Assembly: GCF_019352895.1 (NCBI RefSeq)
Contig: NZ_JAAAFX010000009.1
Location: 1-64,000 of the forward strand
Direction of reading: 5' to 3'
From: Variovorax boronicumulans
Lineage (GTDB): Bacteria; Pseudomonadota; Gammaproteobacteria; Burkholderiales; Burkholderiaceae_C
Length of the DNA: 64,000 bases
The notes beneath the pieces were generated by a model, which saw only the letters and a program-made list of their open reading frames with translations, searched no databases and was not told the DNA's origin. Made by a program: the position numbers and the translations under genes. Within the stretch, counting starts at the first letter, position 1; each line of letters begins with the position of its first letter. Shown here piece by piece: positions 7,800 through 16,359 of the stretch.

Positions 7800-10668
7800 G
7801 GGTGCGTCCTGTGTGGGGGGGGGAATCACCGGGGAAGGCGCTCGCGCCCGCTCCCTGGTCCAGCAGCGCGAGGGCGCCGGCGTAGTCGAGTCGGTCCAGC
7901 GCGATCTTCACCGGATGCGCGAGCGCCGCTTCGGCCGACAGGCCCAGCGCCAGCGCGAGCTTGTCGAAGGACGCACGCGCGCCCAGGCTGCGGCGCTTGA
8001 GCGCCGTCCGCAGCGCCTCGCCCGCGCCTTCGACGGCCGCGCTGTCCGGTGCGGGTGCGGCAGCGGCCGGCACTGCGGCGGCCGGGGTGGATGGCGTCAG
8101 GCTGGCCGCCGCCGCGAGCGCAGGCGACAGCAGCCGTTCGAGCGCGTCGAGGCGCTCCTCGATGTCCTGCGGAGGGCTGCCGTCCGCCAGCAAAGCCTCG
8201 ATGGCCGCGGCCGCGGCCGCCACGGTGCCGATCTCCAGCGATGACGCCACGCCCTTGAGCGTGTGGGCCAGGCGCCTCGCCTCGGCCAGGGCGCCTTGCG
8301 CGATCTGGCGGCGCAGCGTGGGCACGGCATCGGTGAAGCCTTGGGCGAAACCGACGATCAGCTTGCGCAGCAGGGGGCGCTTGCCGTTGACGCGCTTGAG
8401 CGCCGCGGGAATGTCGAACGGCGGCAGGCTGTCCGGCAGCGCGTCCACCGGGGCCGTGGCCGTGCCGGGCGCCGGTGCGGTCGGCGGCACTGCCGCGCCC
8501 TGTGTTGCAGGCGCCTTCAGCCAGCGGTCGAGCGTGCGAACCAGCAACGCAGGATCGACCGGCTTGGCGATGTGATCGTTCATGCCCGCCGCGAAGCAGC
8601 GATCGCGTTCCGCGGCATAGGCGTGGGCTGTCATGGCGATGATCGGCAGGCGCTCCGAGGTCCAGCGCTGGCGGATGCGGGTGGTGGCCTCGATGCCGTC
8701 CATCTCGGGCATCTGGACGTCCATCAGGATCGCGGCATAGCCCGCACTGTCCTGTGCTTCCACGCGCTCGCAGGCGATGCGCCCGTTCTCCGCGATATCG
8801 ACCGCAAGGCCGGCATCGCCCAGCAGCTCGATCGCGATTTCCCGGTTGATGTCGTTGTCCTCGACCAGCAGCACGCGCAGGCCGCGCAGGGCCGCGCTCA
8901 CCATGGGCACCGCGTGGGCCTCGTCCTGGATGGCGGCCTTCGCGGCGCCGCCCGGGGTGAACAGCCCGGTGATGGTTTCGAGCAGCACGTGCGGATCGAC
9001 CGGCTTGACGAGAAACGCCGCGATGTCGCTGGCTTCGGCCTCGCTGCGGAATTCCTCGTGCCGGTAGGCCGTGACCAGCAGCACCACCGGCAGCCGGGTC
9101 AGCGTCGTGCTCGCGCGCATGGCCTTGACGGTCTCGATGCCGTCGAGCCCCGGCATCTTCCAGTCGATCAGGGCCAGGTCGTAGGGCTGGCCCTGGGCGC
9201 TCGCCATTTCGACGGCGCCCAGCACCTCCTCGCCGGAGGCGACCAGGTCCACCGCCATCGACCACGAGGCGAACACGCTCTGCAGGATCTCGCGCGAGGC
9301 CGGGTTGTCGTCGGCGACCAGCACGCGCAGCTTCAGGATCTCCGGCGACGGCTGCGCGAAGGCCGACAGGGCGGCCTCGTCGCTGATGCCCATGACCACG
9401 GTGAAGGAGAAGGTGCTGCCGGTGCCGGGATGGCTCTCGACCCGGATCGATCCGCCCATCAGTTCGACGATCTGCTTGCTGATCGCCAGACCCAGCCCGG
9501 TGCCGCCGAAGCGCCGGGTCGTGGAACTGTCGGCCTGGGTGAAGGAATTGAACAGGGAGGCCTGTTGCGCCTCCGTCATGCCGATGCCCGTGTCCTGGAC
9601 GGACACGTTCAGGGTGACGTCCTTGTCGTTGCGGTCCAGCAGGTTGACCGACACCGTGACGGCGCCGCTGTCGGTGAACTTGACGGCGTTGCTGACGAGG
9701 TTCAGCACGACCTGGTTGAAGCGGAACTCGTCGCCGATCAGCGTGGCGGGCACGTCCTTGCCCACCAACGACCGGATCACCACGCCCTTGGCTTCCGCAT
9801 CGACCGCGGCCAGGTGCAGCTGGTTGTCGAGCGAGGCCCGCAGCGTGAACGACCGGTGCTCCAGCGACAGCTTGCCCGCCTCGTTCTTGGAGAAGTCCAG
9901 GATGTCGTTGATCAGGCGCAGCAGCGCGATGCCCGCATCGTTGATCTTGGAGACATAGGCCTGCTGCCTCGGCGTCATGTCGGTGCGCAGCGCCAGATGG
10001 CAAAAGCCCAGGATCGCGTTCATCGGCGTGCGGATCTCGTGGCTCATGTTGGCAAGGAACATGCTCTTGGCCCGGTTGGCTTCCTCGGCCTCCTGCGTGC
10101 GCGCCTCGAGCGCGTCGTTCTTGGCCATGATCTCCGCGCTCATCGTGCCGATGCGGCCGAAGGTCTCGACCAGCATGTCGCTCAGCCAGACCAGCACCGC
10201 GGTCTGGAAGGCCACGATGCCCGCGTGAAGCAGGACCCGCATCAGGTTGCCGCCGCCGGGAAATACCGCATAGGGCAGCAGGAAGTCCAGCAGCAGATGG
10301 TGCAGGGCGATGGCGGACGCCGCGACGATGATCGCCCGCCGGTCGCACCAGGCGATCGTGAGCGCCAGCGTGGCGAAGAAGTACATGTGCATGTCGATCT
10401 GCCAGGACGAGCCCGACATCAGCGCCACCAGCAGCGCGGGCTCCCCCATTAGCGCCACCGCCGACAGGTAGCGTGTGGCCGGTGCGATGCCCTTGCGCCA
10501 CCAGCTCAGGTGGTAGGCGCCGGCGAGCAGCGCGCCCGCCAGCGCCGCCCCGATGGCGGATTGCCCCGTGGCCATGGCCACGAACACCAGGATCGGCACA
10601 TGCAGCCAGAACAGAACCAGCAGGAAGCGTCCGAAGCGTTCGCGCACCTTGTCGAGTTCGATCGTCAT
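7792..10668 (-). CDS. Membrane hybrid histidine kinase (HisKA-HATPase-REC-REC-Hpt)
   Basis: 958 residues from the ATG at 10668, whose ATGA overlaps the stop of the upstream gene. Order: multi-pass membrane sensor (about residues 15-180, MASE-like, no large periplasmic loop); HisKA with H210 in MSHEIRTPMN; HATPase with NAVKFTDSG and GGTGLGLAIS boxes; first receiver (VLVADDNPAS, Asp in LIDWKMPGLDG); second receiver (LLVEDNDINRE, Asp in LMDVQMPEMDG); C-terminal Hpt with LAHTLKGVASSLE. All phosphorelay residues are present. The likely final acceptor is the receiver-GGDEF protein encoded next, so the system would convert a membrane signal into c-di-GMP. The signal is unknown. Confidence 0.93.
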   Translation of the reverse strand: MTIELDKVRERFGRFLLVLFWLHVPILVFVAMATGQSAIGAALAGALLAGAYHLSWWRKGIAPATRYLSAVALMGEPALLVALMSGSSWQIDMHMYFFATLALTIAWCDRRAIIVAASAIALHHLLLDFLLPYAVFPGGGNLMRVLLHAGIVAFQTAVLVWLSDMLVETFGRIGTMSAEIMAKNDALEARTQEAEEANRAKSMFLANMSHEIRTPMNAILGFCHLALRTDMTPRQQAYVSKINDAGIALLRLINDILDFSKNEAGKLSLEHRSFTLRASLDNQLHLAAVDAEAKGVVIRSLVGKDVPATLIGDEFRFNQVVLNLVSNAVKFTDSGAVTVSVNLLDRNDKDVTLNVSVQDTGIGMTEAQQASLFNSFTQADSSTTRRFGGTGLGLAISKQIVELMGGSIRVESHPGTGSTFSFTVVMGISDEAALSAFAQPSPEILKLRVLVADDNPASREILQSVFASWSMAVDLVASGEEVLGAVEMASAQGQPYDLALIDWKMPGLDGIETVKAMRASTTLTRLPVVLLVTAYRHEEFRSEAEASDIAAFLVKPVDPHVLLETITGLFTPGGAAKAAIQDEAHAVPMVSAALRGLRVLLVEDNDINREIAIELLGDAGLAVDIAENGRIACERVEAQDSAGYAAILMDVQMPEMDGIEATTRIRQRWTSERLPIIAMTAHAYAAERDRCFAAGMNDHIAKPVDPALLVRTLDRWLKAPATQGAAVPPTAPAPGTATAPVDALPDSLPPFDIPAALKRVNGKRPLLRKLIVGFAQGFTDAVPTLRRQIAQGALAEARRLAHTLKGVASSLEIGTVAAAAAAIEALLADGSPPQDIEERLDALERLLSPALAAAASLTPSTPAAAVPAAAAPAPDSAAVEGAGEALRTALKRRSLGARASFDKLALALGLSAEAALAHPVKIALDRLDYAGALALLDQGAGASAFPGDSPPHTGRTHE

Positions 10669-11075
10669 TTCGAGAGTTCCAGGGCCGGTGGTTGGAAGCC
10701 GAGGCAGCCCCGCAGCCGCAGCGGATCGAGCACGAGCCATGCGCCCGCACCATAGAGCGCGCGGACCGCATCGGGCCGCGTCGATTGAATGATCAGCAGG
10801 TTCGACGAGGCGCCGAAATCCATCACGCGGCCGTCGGCCGATTGCACGAGCGCCATGCTCTGGTCCACGCTGTACCAGGCCGGGGCGACGACGGCGAACT
10901 GGCCATCCTTGCCGGAAGGATGGAGCGTGACGGCAGCCAGTCCGATGAGCAATGCGAACAGCAGGCCGGCGGCCTGCCAGAGATCACCCAGCTTGAAACC
11001 CGGGTCGACGGAGCGAACGCCGAATTGCATGAGTCGCGGCGTGCTTTGGGGCGTCAGTGAATTTGGCACAGTCAT
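10665..11075 (-). CDS. Single-pass membrane protein upstream of the hybrid kinase
   Basis: 136 residues from the ATG at 11075 (the frame also opens at a TTG at 11084). One transmembrane segment, LWQAAGLLFALLIGLAAVTL, lies near residue 35. The following 85 residues would face the periplasm (PAWYSVDQSMALVQSADGRVMDFGASSNLLIIQS, then a proline-rich end). I do not recognise a domain. Translational coupling to the kinase through ATGA makes a signal-sensing or kinase-modulating role likely; this is context-based inference. Confidence 0.6.
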   Translation of the reverse strand: MTVPNSLTPQSTPRLMQFGVRSVDPGFKLGDLWQAAGLLFALLIGLAAVTLHPSGKDGQFAVVAPAWYSVDQSMALVQSADGRVMDFGASSNLLIIQSTRPDAVRALYGAGAWLVLDPLRLRGCLGFQPPALELSK

Positions 11076-11721
11076 GCAATACAAAAGAATTAATTTTTAT
11101 TCTGTTCGCTGGATGGCGGGGCATGAAATTTTAATCGATCGTGAACTGGGAATGCCCCGATCGTGAATCGATTCGAAGTGCGAAATCGATTCATCGGGCT
11201 CGGAATGAGCGAGCTGTGATCGCCTGTCGCGGTGCCGGGAAATTCCCCGAGTGATGACGCTGTTGCCGAATTCCCGGTGTTTCCGATGGGTTGGGGGCGG
11301 GTCGCGAGCGACGGTCTTGCGAGACAGAATCGTACGCCTGGCCATCCGGCGGATGGACATCTGCCCACGCAGGGCCGACGTCCGATGACCCTCCATGTCG
11401 CCACGTCTGCCTCACCCAGGATCCGCTGATTCAAAATGAGCCGGATTGCATTTCACATGGGGCGGTCTTGGACAGAAATCACCGCGCTGAAGGAGCAATC
11501 TTTGTCGGAAATAAAAATTGGGGGGCTAAGTCACGGAGAAAGCCTGGAACTTGAAAAATAAGAATAGTTCAATTTCTGCGCGGATTCACCAGGGTTGGAG
11601 ATCGCGAAATTCGACAGCCGGCCCCGCAAACATCCAATTGTGGAAGGTGGGGCGGAGGGCAGTGGCCGTATTGTTTTGACCCCAGCGCTTGGGTACGGCA
11701 TGGGCCGTCGGACCGATGCGT
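11076..11721. other. 646-bp region without a recognisable gene
   Basis: Several short overlapping frames exist on both strands (for example around 11090-11434), but none has a family-like sequence or a Shine-Dalgarno site. An A+T-rich patch at 11080-11105, including the inverted word AGAATT-N6-ATTCT, lies just upstream of the signalling operon and probably contains its promoter. The rest could hold a small RNA, but nothing supports that directly. Confidence 0.4.
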
Positions 11722-12021
11722 TCAAACGCATCCATCGAGCCGAAGAATGAACCGTGCCTGAGGCGGCGGTTGCAGTCCCGAGAATCCCGCGATCTCGGCC
11801 CGGTGCTGCGCCATCAGGTATTGCACCGCCGACTTGGCCTGCATCGGTGTGGGCTCGTCCTCGGGCGCTTGTGCCAGGCGCATGTACGCGGTGAACTTGG
11901 GCCGGACCTGCGCGGCGCCTCCCAGCTCCTCTTCGAGGGTCAGGCCGTAGCGTTGCTCGGCGTTCCTTCGCTCATCGCTCGGCAGCTCCGGAAAATCGAT
12001 CAAGGCAACGGTGTAAGTCAT
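11722..12021 (-). CDS. Hypothetical protein, 99 residues
   Basis: Not a family I recognise. It is soluble and begins MTYTVALIDFPELPSDERRNAEQRYGL, then a mid-section rich in Gln/Glu and Ala (FTAYMRLAQAPEDEPTP, AVQYLMAQHRAEIAGF). The ATG at 12021 overlaps the stop of the upstream 61-residue gene (ATGA), so the pair is translated together. No catalytic motif, signal peptide or membrane helix. Confidence 0.55.
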   Translation of the reverse strand: MTYTVALIDFPELPSDERRNAEQRYGLTLEEELGGAAQVRPKFTAYMRLAQAPEDEPTPMQAKSAVQYLMAQHRAEIAGFSGLQPPPQARFILRLDGCV

Positions 12022-12203
12022 GCATCGGGAACCGACGCCATGTCGATGTCGGCACTCGCCATCTGCCCCAGAACTTCCATCGCGTCGAGCCGGGCGGCCT
12101 CCTCGCTGTCGAACGCGAGGGTGCTCCGTGCGAGAGGCGTCGCGTCGTCCGCCTTGAATCGCCAGGACCAGAGCGCGCGGCCGGTACTGAAAACTTCGAT
12201 CAC
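12018..12203 (-). CDS. Small hypothetical protein, 61 residues
   Basis: It starts with GTG at 12203. The sequence MIEVFSTGRALWSWRFKADDATPLARSTLAF followed by DSEEAARLDAM suggests the short beta-hairpin-plus-helix repeat of DUF1508/YegP-like proteins (W-x-W-R/F-K-x-x-x-G followed by S-x-x-x-F-x-S-x-x-x-A). The resemblance is loose. It is coupled through ATGA to the next gene downstream. Confidence 0.5.
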   Translation of the reverse strand: MIEVFSTGRALWSWRFKADDATPLARSTLAFDSEEAARLDAMEVLGQMASADIDMASVPDA

Positions 12204-12225
12204 GTGAATCAGGCGCCCGGCGTAC

Positions 12226-12999
12226 TCACTTGGTGGTGTAGCCGCCGTTGATCAGGATCGTCTGGCCGGTGATCCACCAGCCGTCGCTGACCAGGTGGCG
12301 GATGAACGGAACCACGTCTTCGATGTCGGTCAGGCCGGTCTTGCTGAAGGGCGAGAGCGCGGCCGCTGTCTTGTGATACGCCACCGCCTCCGGGCCTTCG
12401 GCCGGATAGAAGAAGGGCGTGTCCATCGGGCCCGGCCCCACGGCCGTGACCGAGATCCCGCGGGCACCGAACTCCTTGGAAGCCGCACGGGTGTAGTGTT
12501 CGACGGGCGCCTTGGTGCCAGCATAGGCGGCATAGAAGGGCGTGAAGGCGCCGAGCAGCGAGGTCACCAGCGTGCAGACCTTGCCGTCGTCGTTGACGTG
12601 CTTGCCCGCTTCCTTGAGGAAGAAGAAGGCCGCCTTCGAATTCACCGCCGTCATCTCGTCGTACTCCGCCTCGCTGATCTCGGCCAGCGGCTTCTTGAGC
12701 ACCTTGCCGACGGTGTTGATGGCGATGTCCGGCCGGCCCACCGCGGCGATGGTGTCGGCGAACAGCTTCTCGACCGCGCCGGCCGTGCTCAGGTCGGCCT
12801 GGATGGCGACCGCCTGCGCGCCCGCGGCCTTCACCGCGGCAACGGTGGCGTCGGCATCCGCCTTGCTGCTGGCGCTGTTGTAGTGAATCGCCACGGCCCT
12901 GGCGCCGTGCCGGGCCAGGTCGCGGGCGATCAGTCCGCCCAGGTTCTTGGCGCCGCCTGCGATGAGCACGACTTTGCCTTGGATGGCATGGTCCGCCAT
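12226..12999 (-). CDS. Short-chain dehydrogenase/reductase
   Basis: 257 residues from the ATG at 12999, chosen because AAGGAGAT lies just upstream; a further in-frame ATG at 13044 lacks a site. Rossmann motif GGAKNLGGLIARDLA replaces the usual TGxxxGxG, and its IHYNSASS strand end favours NADPH. Catalytic Ser is in VTSLLGAFTP, and Tyr and Lys in YAAYAGTKAPVEHY. It ends with the SDR C-terminal GWWITGQTILINGGYT. Substrate unknown. It is divergent from a LysR gene 250 bp away, a classical regulator/target pair, so expression is probably LysR-dependent. Confidence 0.9.
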   Translation of the reverse strand: MADHAIQGKVVLIAGGAKNLGGLIARDLARHGARAVAIHYNSASSKADADATVAAVKAAGAQAVAIQADLSTAGAVEKLFADTIAAVGRPDIAINTVGKVLKKPLAEISEAEYDEMTAVNSKAAFFFLKEAGKHVNDDGKVCTLVTSLLGAFTPFYAAYAGTKAPVEHYTRAASKEFGARGISVTAVGPGPMDTPFFYPAEGPEAVAYHKTAAALSPFSKTGLTDIEDVVPFIRHLVSDGWWITGQTILINGGYTTK

Positions 13000-13249
13000 G
13001 GGATCTCCTTCGATGGATTGAGCAGCCTTCAGTCTAGGCAGCAACGCACCGAAGGATCAGCCCGAAGAAGCTGGATAGATTGTCCAGAAAATCGTCCCAA
13101 TCGAATGCACCTGCCGATGAATCGTCGCTGTGCTGCGGCCATCCGCATTGGTATCGGCGGTTGTCCGGGCCATAGGCGCCCCTACACTGTCGCCCGCCTG
13201 AATCAGGGACAACTCCGTCGAACAAGGAGCAGAAAGACAGCACAAAGAT

Positions 13250-14158
13250 ATGGACAAGCTCGACCAGTACCGCGTCTTCGTCCAGGTGGCGGAGATGGGA
13301 AGTTTCATCAAGGCGGCGCACACGCTGGCGTTGCCCCGTGCCTCGGTCTCTGCGGCCGTGCAGCAACTGGAGTCGCAGGCCGGCACCCGGCTGCTGCATC
13401 GCACGACACGGCGGGTCCACCTGACCAGCGACGGTTCGCAACTGCTCGAGCGTGTGCGCCAGTTGCTGGCCGATGCCGAAGACATCGGTGGACTGTTCCG
13501 GACCAGCCAGCACAAGGTCAGCGGGCGCCTCACCGTGGATGTCCCCAGCCGCATTGCGCGCCGCCTGATCGCGCCCGCGCTGCCCGGGCTGCTGCGGCGC
13601 CATCCCAGGCTGCTGCTCACGCTCGGGTCGACCGACCGGTCCATCGACCTGGTGCAGGAGGGCGTGGATTGCGCGGTGCGGATCGGCACGCTGCACGACA
13701 GCAGCCTGGCGGTGCGTCCGCTGGGGCACATCGCCTTGATCAACTGTGCCGCGCCGAGCTACCTGCATGAGCACGGTGTGCCGGAGAAGCCCGAGGACCT
13801 TGCATCCGGTCACTGGGCGGTGGGCTATGCCTCCCCGACAACGGGCCGGGAACTGCCCTGGGAGTACCTCTCGGATGGCGGGCAGGAGCAGGCGAGCAGG
13901 GTCGCCAGCCGGGTGATCGTCAACAACGCCGAAAGCTATATCGCGTGCTGCCGTGCAGGTGGCGGCCTGATCCAGATCCCGCGCTTCGACGTCCAGTACC
14001 TGTTGGACAGTGGCGAACTGGTTGAAGTGATGCCGGCCTTCCGTCCCGCGCCGATGCCGGTGTCCATGCTGTATCCGCACAGGCGCCAGCGATCGAATCG
14101 CCTGGCGTTGTTCGTCGAATGGTTCGGGGAGCTGATCCGACCGCACCTTGAACGCTGA
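13250..14158 (+). CDS. LysR-family transcriptional regulator
   Basis: 302 residues, the usual length. N-terminal winged HTH is MDKLDQYRVFVQVAEMGSF through RASVSAAVQQLESQAGTRLLHRTTRRVHLT. The rest is the periplasmic-binding-like effector domain, including RIGTLHDSSLAVRPLG. AAGGAGCAGAAAG precedes the ATG. It is divergent from the SDR gene and most likely controls it and itself from the shared 250-bp region. The closest style is the CrgA/DmlR-like subgroup with the MDxLxxxxxFVxVAExGSF opening. Confidence 0.93.
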   Translation: MDKLDQYRVFVQVAEMGSFIKAAHTLALPRASVSAAVQQLESQAGTRLLHRTTRRVHLTSDGSQLLERVRQLLADAEDIGGLFRTSQHKVSGRLTVDVPSRIARRLIAPALPGLLRRHPRLLLTLGSTDRSIDLVQEGVDCAVRIGTLHDSSLAVRPLGHIALINCAAPSYLHEHGVPEKPEDLASGHWAVGYASPTTGRELPWEYLSDGGQEQASRVASRVIVNNAESYIACCRAGGGLIQIPRFDVQYLLDSGELVEVMPAFRPAPMPVSMLYPHRRQRSNRLALFVEWFGELIRPHLER

Positions 14159-14244
14159 TGACAGCGATGCCCGCCGGATCGCATGGCCGATGCGGCGGCG
14201 AGGCCCCTGGGCGTCGGCCGGCATTCGACGGCGCACTGCCTGCA

Positions 14245-15435
14245 TCAACGAGCCTTCAACGCAGCGGCAACCGCTTCGGCCGAATGAGGGGCCGGTCGGG
14301 CAATGCGTCGATGTGCCCATTCGGCGACGAGCAATGCCAGCGCGATGAAGGGCGCGCCGACGAGGCCGAGGGCGTGGCGATCGATCCCGGTGATCGCGGC
14401 GCCGCCGATCAGGCCCGACATCGACACGCCGATGTACACCGCGGTGGAATTGAGGCCCAGCACCAGCGGCGCCGCCGCCGGCGTGATGTTGATCAGACGG
14501 TGCTGCTGCGGCACCAGCAGGCCCCAGCCGCACAGGCCCCAGACGATCAGGGTGGGGACGGTCGTGGCAAGCGAGGCCGAACTCCACGGCAACAGCGCGA
14601 AGTCGATCGCGACGAGGGCAATGGCCACGTTGATGATGCGGCGGCTGCCGAAGCGGTCGGTCAGCCGGCCCGCCACCAGATTGCCGACCGTGGCCGCCAC
14701 GCCCCACAGCAGCAACAGGCCCGCCAGCATGCGTGGGTCACCGCCGGTGGCGCGGTCGAAGGTCAAGCCGATGTACGTGTAGACCAGGAAGAGGCCAGAG
14801 AACGCCAACCAGGACGTCAGCAGCGTCAACAGCACGCGTGAATCGCCCAGGGGCGCGAGCCGCCGCGCCAGGCTGACCGGCGGCGGCGTCGGGATGGCAG
14901 GCAGGCGCCAGGCCACACCGATGGCGGCCAGCGCGCCGACGGCGGCGACGAACCACATCGTCGCGCGCCAGTCCAGCCAGCCTCCGATAAAAGTGCCGAT
15001 CGGCGCGCCCAGCGCCGTCGCGCTGGACAGACCGGCGATGACGATGGCGAGCGCCCGGCCGCGTTGCTCCGGGGGCACCAGCGACGCACCGGCGGCCATG
15101 GCCGTCGGGCTGAACATGGCCGCACCGAGGCCCGCCAGCAGTCGGCTCGCCAGCACGAGCCCGATGCCTGGTGCCAAGGCGGTCACGGCATTCGCGAGGA
15201 CGAAGATCACGAGGCCGGTGAGCAGCAAGCGCTTGCGGGGCCAATGCGCAGCGGCCGCGGCGATCACGGGCGACAGCAGCGCGTAGCTCAGTGCATAGAG
15301 GGTGACCATTTGCCCGGCCAGTGCGACCGACACACCGAGCGAGGCCGAGACCTGCGGCAGCACACCGGCGACCACGAAGCTGTCGGTGCCGATGGCGAAC
15401 ATGCCGCTGGCAAGAACGAGAAGGCGCTTGTCCAT
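14245..15435 (-). CDS. MFS efflux transporter, DHA1 (AraJ/sugar efflux-like)
   Basis: 396 residues from the ATG at 15435; the frame extends to 15504 with a hydrophilic leader that does not fit. It has twelve predicted helices, beginning LLVLASGMFAIGTDSFVVAGVLP, the typical opening of the DHA1 drug/sugar efflux group. The loop 2-3 motif appears as SPVIAAAAAHWPRKRLLL and motif C-like glycine pairs are present (GAPIGTFIGGWLDWR). It should be an inner-membrane proton antiporter exporting a small molecule. The divergently transcribed HxlR gene and the paired operator between them suggest induction by its substrate. Confidence 0.9.
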   Translation of the reverse strand: MDKRLLVLASGMFAIGTDSFVVAGVLPQVSASLGVSVALAGQMVTLYALSYALLSPVIAAAAAHWPRKRLLLTGLVIFVLANAVTALAPGIGLVLASRLLAGLGAAMFSPTAMAAGASLVPPEQRGRALAIVIAGLSSATALGAPIGTFIGGWLDWRATMWFVAAVGALAAIGVAWRLPAIPTPPPVSLARRLAPLGDSRVLLTLLTSWLAFSGLFLVYTYIGLTFDRATGGDPRMLAGLLLLWGVAATVGNLVAGRLTDRFGSRRIINVAIALVAIDFALLPWSSASLATTVPTLIVWGLCGWGLLVPQQHRLINITPAAAPLVLGLNSTAVYIGVSMSGLIGGAAITGIDRHALGLVGAPFIALALLVAEWAHRRIARPAPHSAEAVAAALKAR

Positions 15436-15491
15436 GAAGGACTCCAGGGAAGAGAGACCCGCGCCGGCGACGGCAGGGGTCGATTTGAAAA

Positions 15492-15536
15492 AGTTGCGTG
15501 ACAAAACTATATTCCATTAAGTTGTGTCACGCAACT
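15492..15536. promoter_or_regulatory. Paired palindromic operator between MFS and HxlR genes
   Basis: Two copies of a 17-bp dyad: AGTTGCGTGACAAAACT at 15492-15508 and AGTTGTGTCACGCAACT at 15520-15536. The 11-base arms GTTGCGTGACA (15493-15503) and TGTCACGCAAC (15525-15535) are perfect inverted repeats. The site lies 20 bp before the HxlR start and within 60 bp of the MFS start, the expected place for HxlR binding at a shared promoter. Confidence 0.75.
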
Positions 15537-15556
15537 AATCGAACTATCATGGCGCC

Positions 15557-16054
15557 ATGTACCGAAAGACTTTTGACGGCATGAACTGCTCGATCGCACG
15601 CGCGCTCGATCAGGTGGGTGAATGGTGGAGCTTGCTCATCGTGCGCGAGTGCGTGCTGGGAACGACGCGCTTCGACGACTTCCAGCGCCGCTTGGGCATT
15701 GCGCGAAACGTGCTGACGGCGCGCTTGAACAGCCTTGTCGAGCACGGCGTTCTGGTCAAGGCGCTGGCGGAGGGCAGCGAGCGCCGCAACGAATACCGGC
15801 TCACGGCAAAGGGCGAGGCGCTCTATCCGGCGCTCGTTGCGTTGATGCAATGGGGCGACGCCTGGTGCGGGAACGAAGTGCCTGTTCGACTGGTCGAGCA
15901 CGCCAGCGGCAAGCCCATCGATCCGGTGAGCCTGCGCGTTGGGGCGCGCACGCTTGGGTTGCGCGACATCCGCCTTGAGCCCGGTCCCGATGCTTCTGCG
16001 GGGACGGTGGACACGCTCAAGGTCCGCAACCGAGCCTTCCTTGGGGTGGACTGA
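15557..16054 (+). CDS. HxlR-family transcriptional regulator
   Basis: 165 residues. The opening (MNCSIARALDQVGEWWSLLIVRECVLGTTRFDDFQRRLGIARNVLTARLNSLVEHGVL) is the HxlR winged HTH; here the usual CP-x-x-x-x-x-IGGKWT reads CSIARALDQVGEWWS, with the Cys kept. HxlR proteins are dimeric and often sense electrophiles or oxidants through that Cys. The C-terminal third extends beyond the HTH and ends DTLKVRNRAFLGVD. Divergent from the MFS pump, with an obvious paired operator between them, so it probably represses the pump. Confidence 0.92.
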   Translation: MYRKTFDGMNCSIARALDQVGEWWSLLIVRECVLGTTRFDDFQRRLGIARNVLTARLNSLVEHGVLVKALAEGSERRNEYRLTAKGEALYPALVALMQWGDAWCGNEVPVRLVEHASGKPIDPVSLRVGARTLGLRDIRLEPGPDASAGTVDTLKVRNRAFLGVD

Positions 16055-16359
16055 GCAGAGCTGCGTACAGATTCGAACGCCGCGAGCGACACTTCATGCC
16101 TGGATCGCCTCTTTAACGCACCAGCGCGGCTCTCTCTGCAAGGACGCATGCACCCGCGGCGTCGGCTCCTTCTGTTCGCTGGCACGGTATTCGCGCCCCT
16201 GCCGTATCTACGACATAGCCCTGCGCCTGTCCTTGTGGATGAGCGATAGGCCCTGCGCTGTCATCCATGGGGCGGATGCAGCAGGCAAGGCTCTGATCCA
16301 CACAAGAATCACATGCGGCTCCGTGCGCCCGTTGCACGGCAGCGTCATCAAGCTGGCCT
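16055..16359. other. Intergenic region, nothing recognised
   Basis: About 305 bp between the ends of two convergent regulators. A 96-codon antisense frame (16113-16403) overlaps the LysR 3' end and has no family-like features, so I do not call it. No convincing terminator hairpin with a T-run was seen. Confidence 0.35.

Noticed and set aside
8263..10452. 729-codon open frame on the plus strand opposite the hybrid kinase
   Set aside because: A high-GC shadow: composition is Gln/His/Arg-rich and repetitive, with no motif, and the kinase on the other strand has every expected domain.
11090..11434. 114-codon frame in the 646-bp gap upstream of the signalling operon
   Set aside because: Several overlapping frames of similar length occur in the same DNA, as expected by chance at this GC; none looks like a protein family.
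13034..14707. 557-codon minus-strand frame over the LysR gene
   Set aside because: Crosses the LysR and MFS genes; no recognisable domain.
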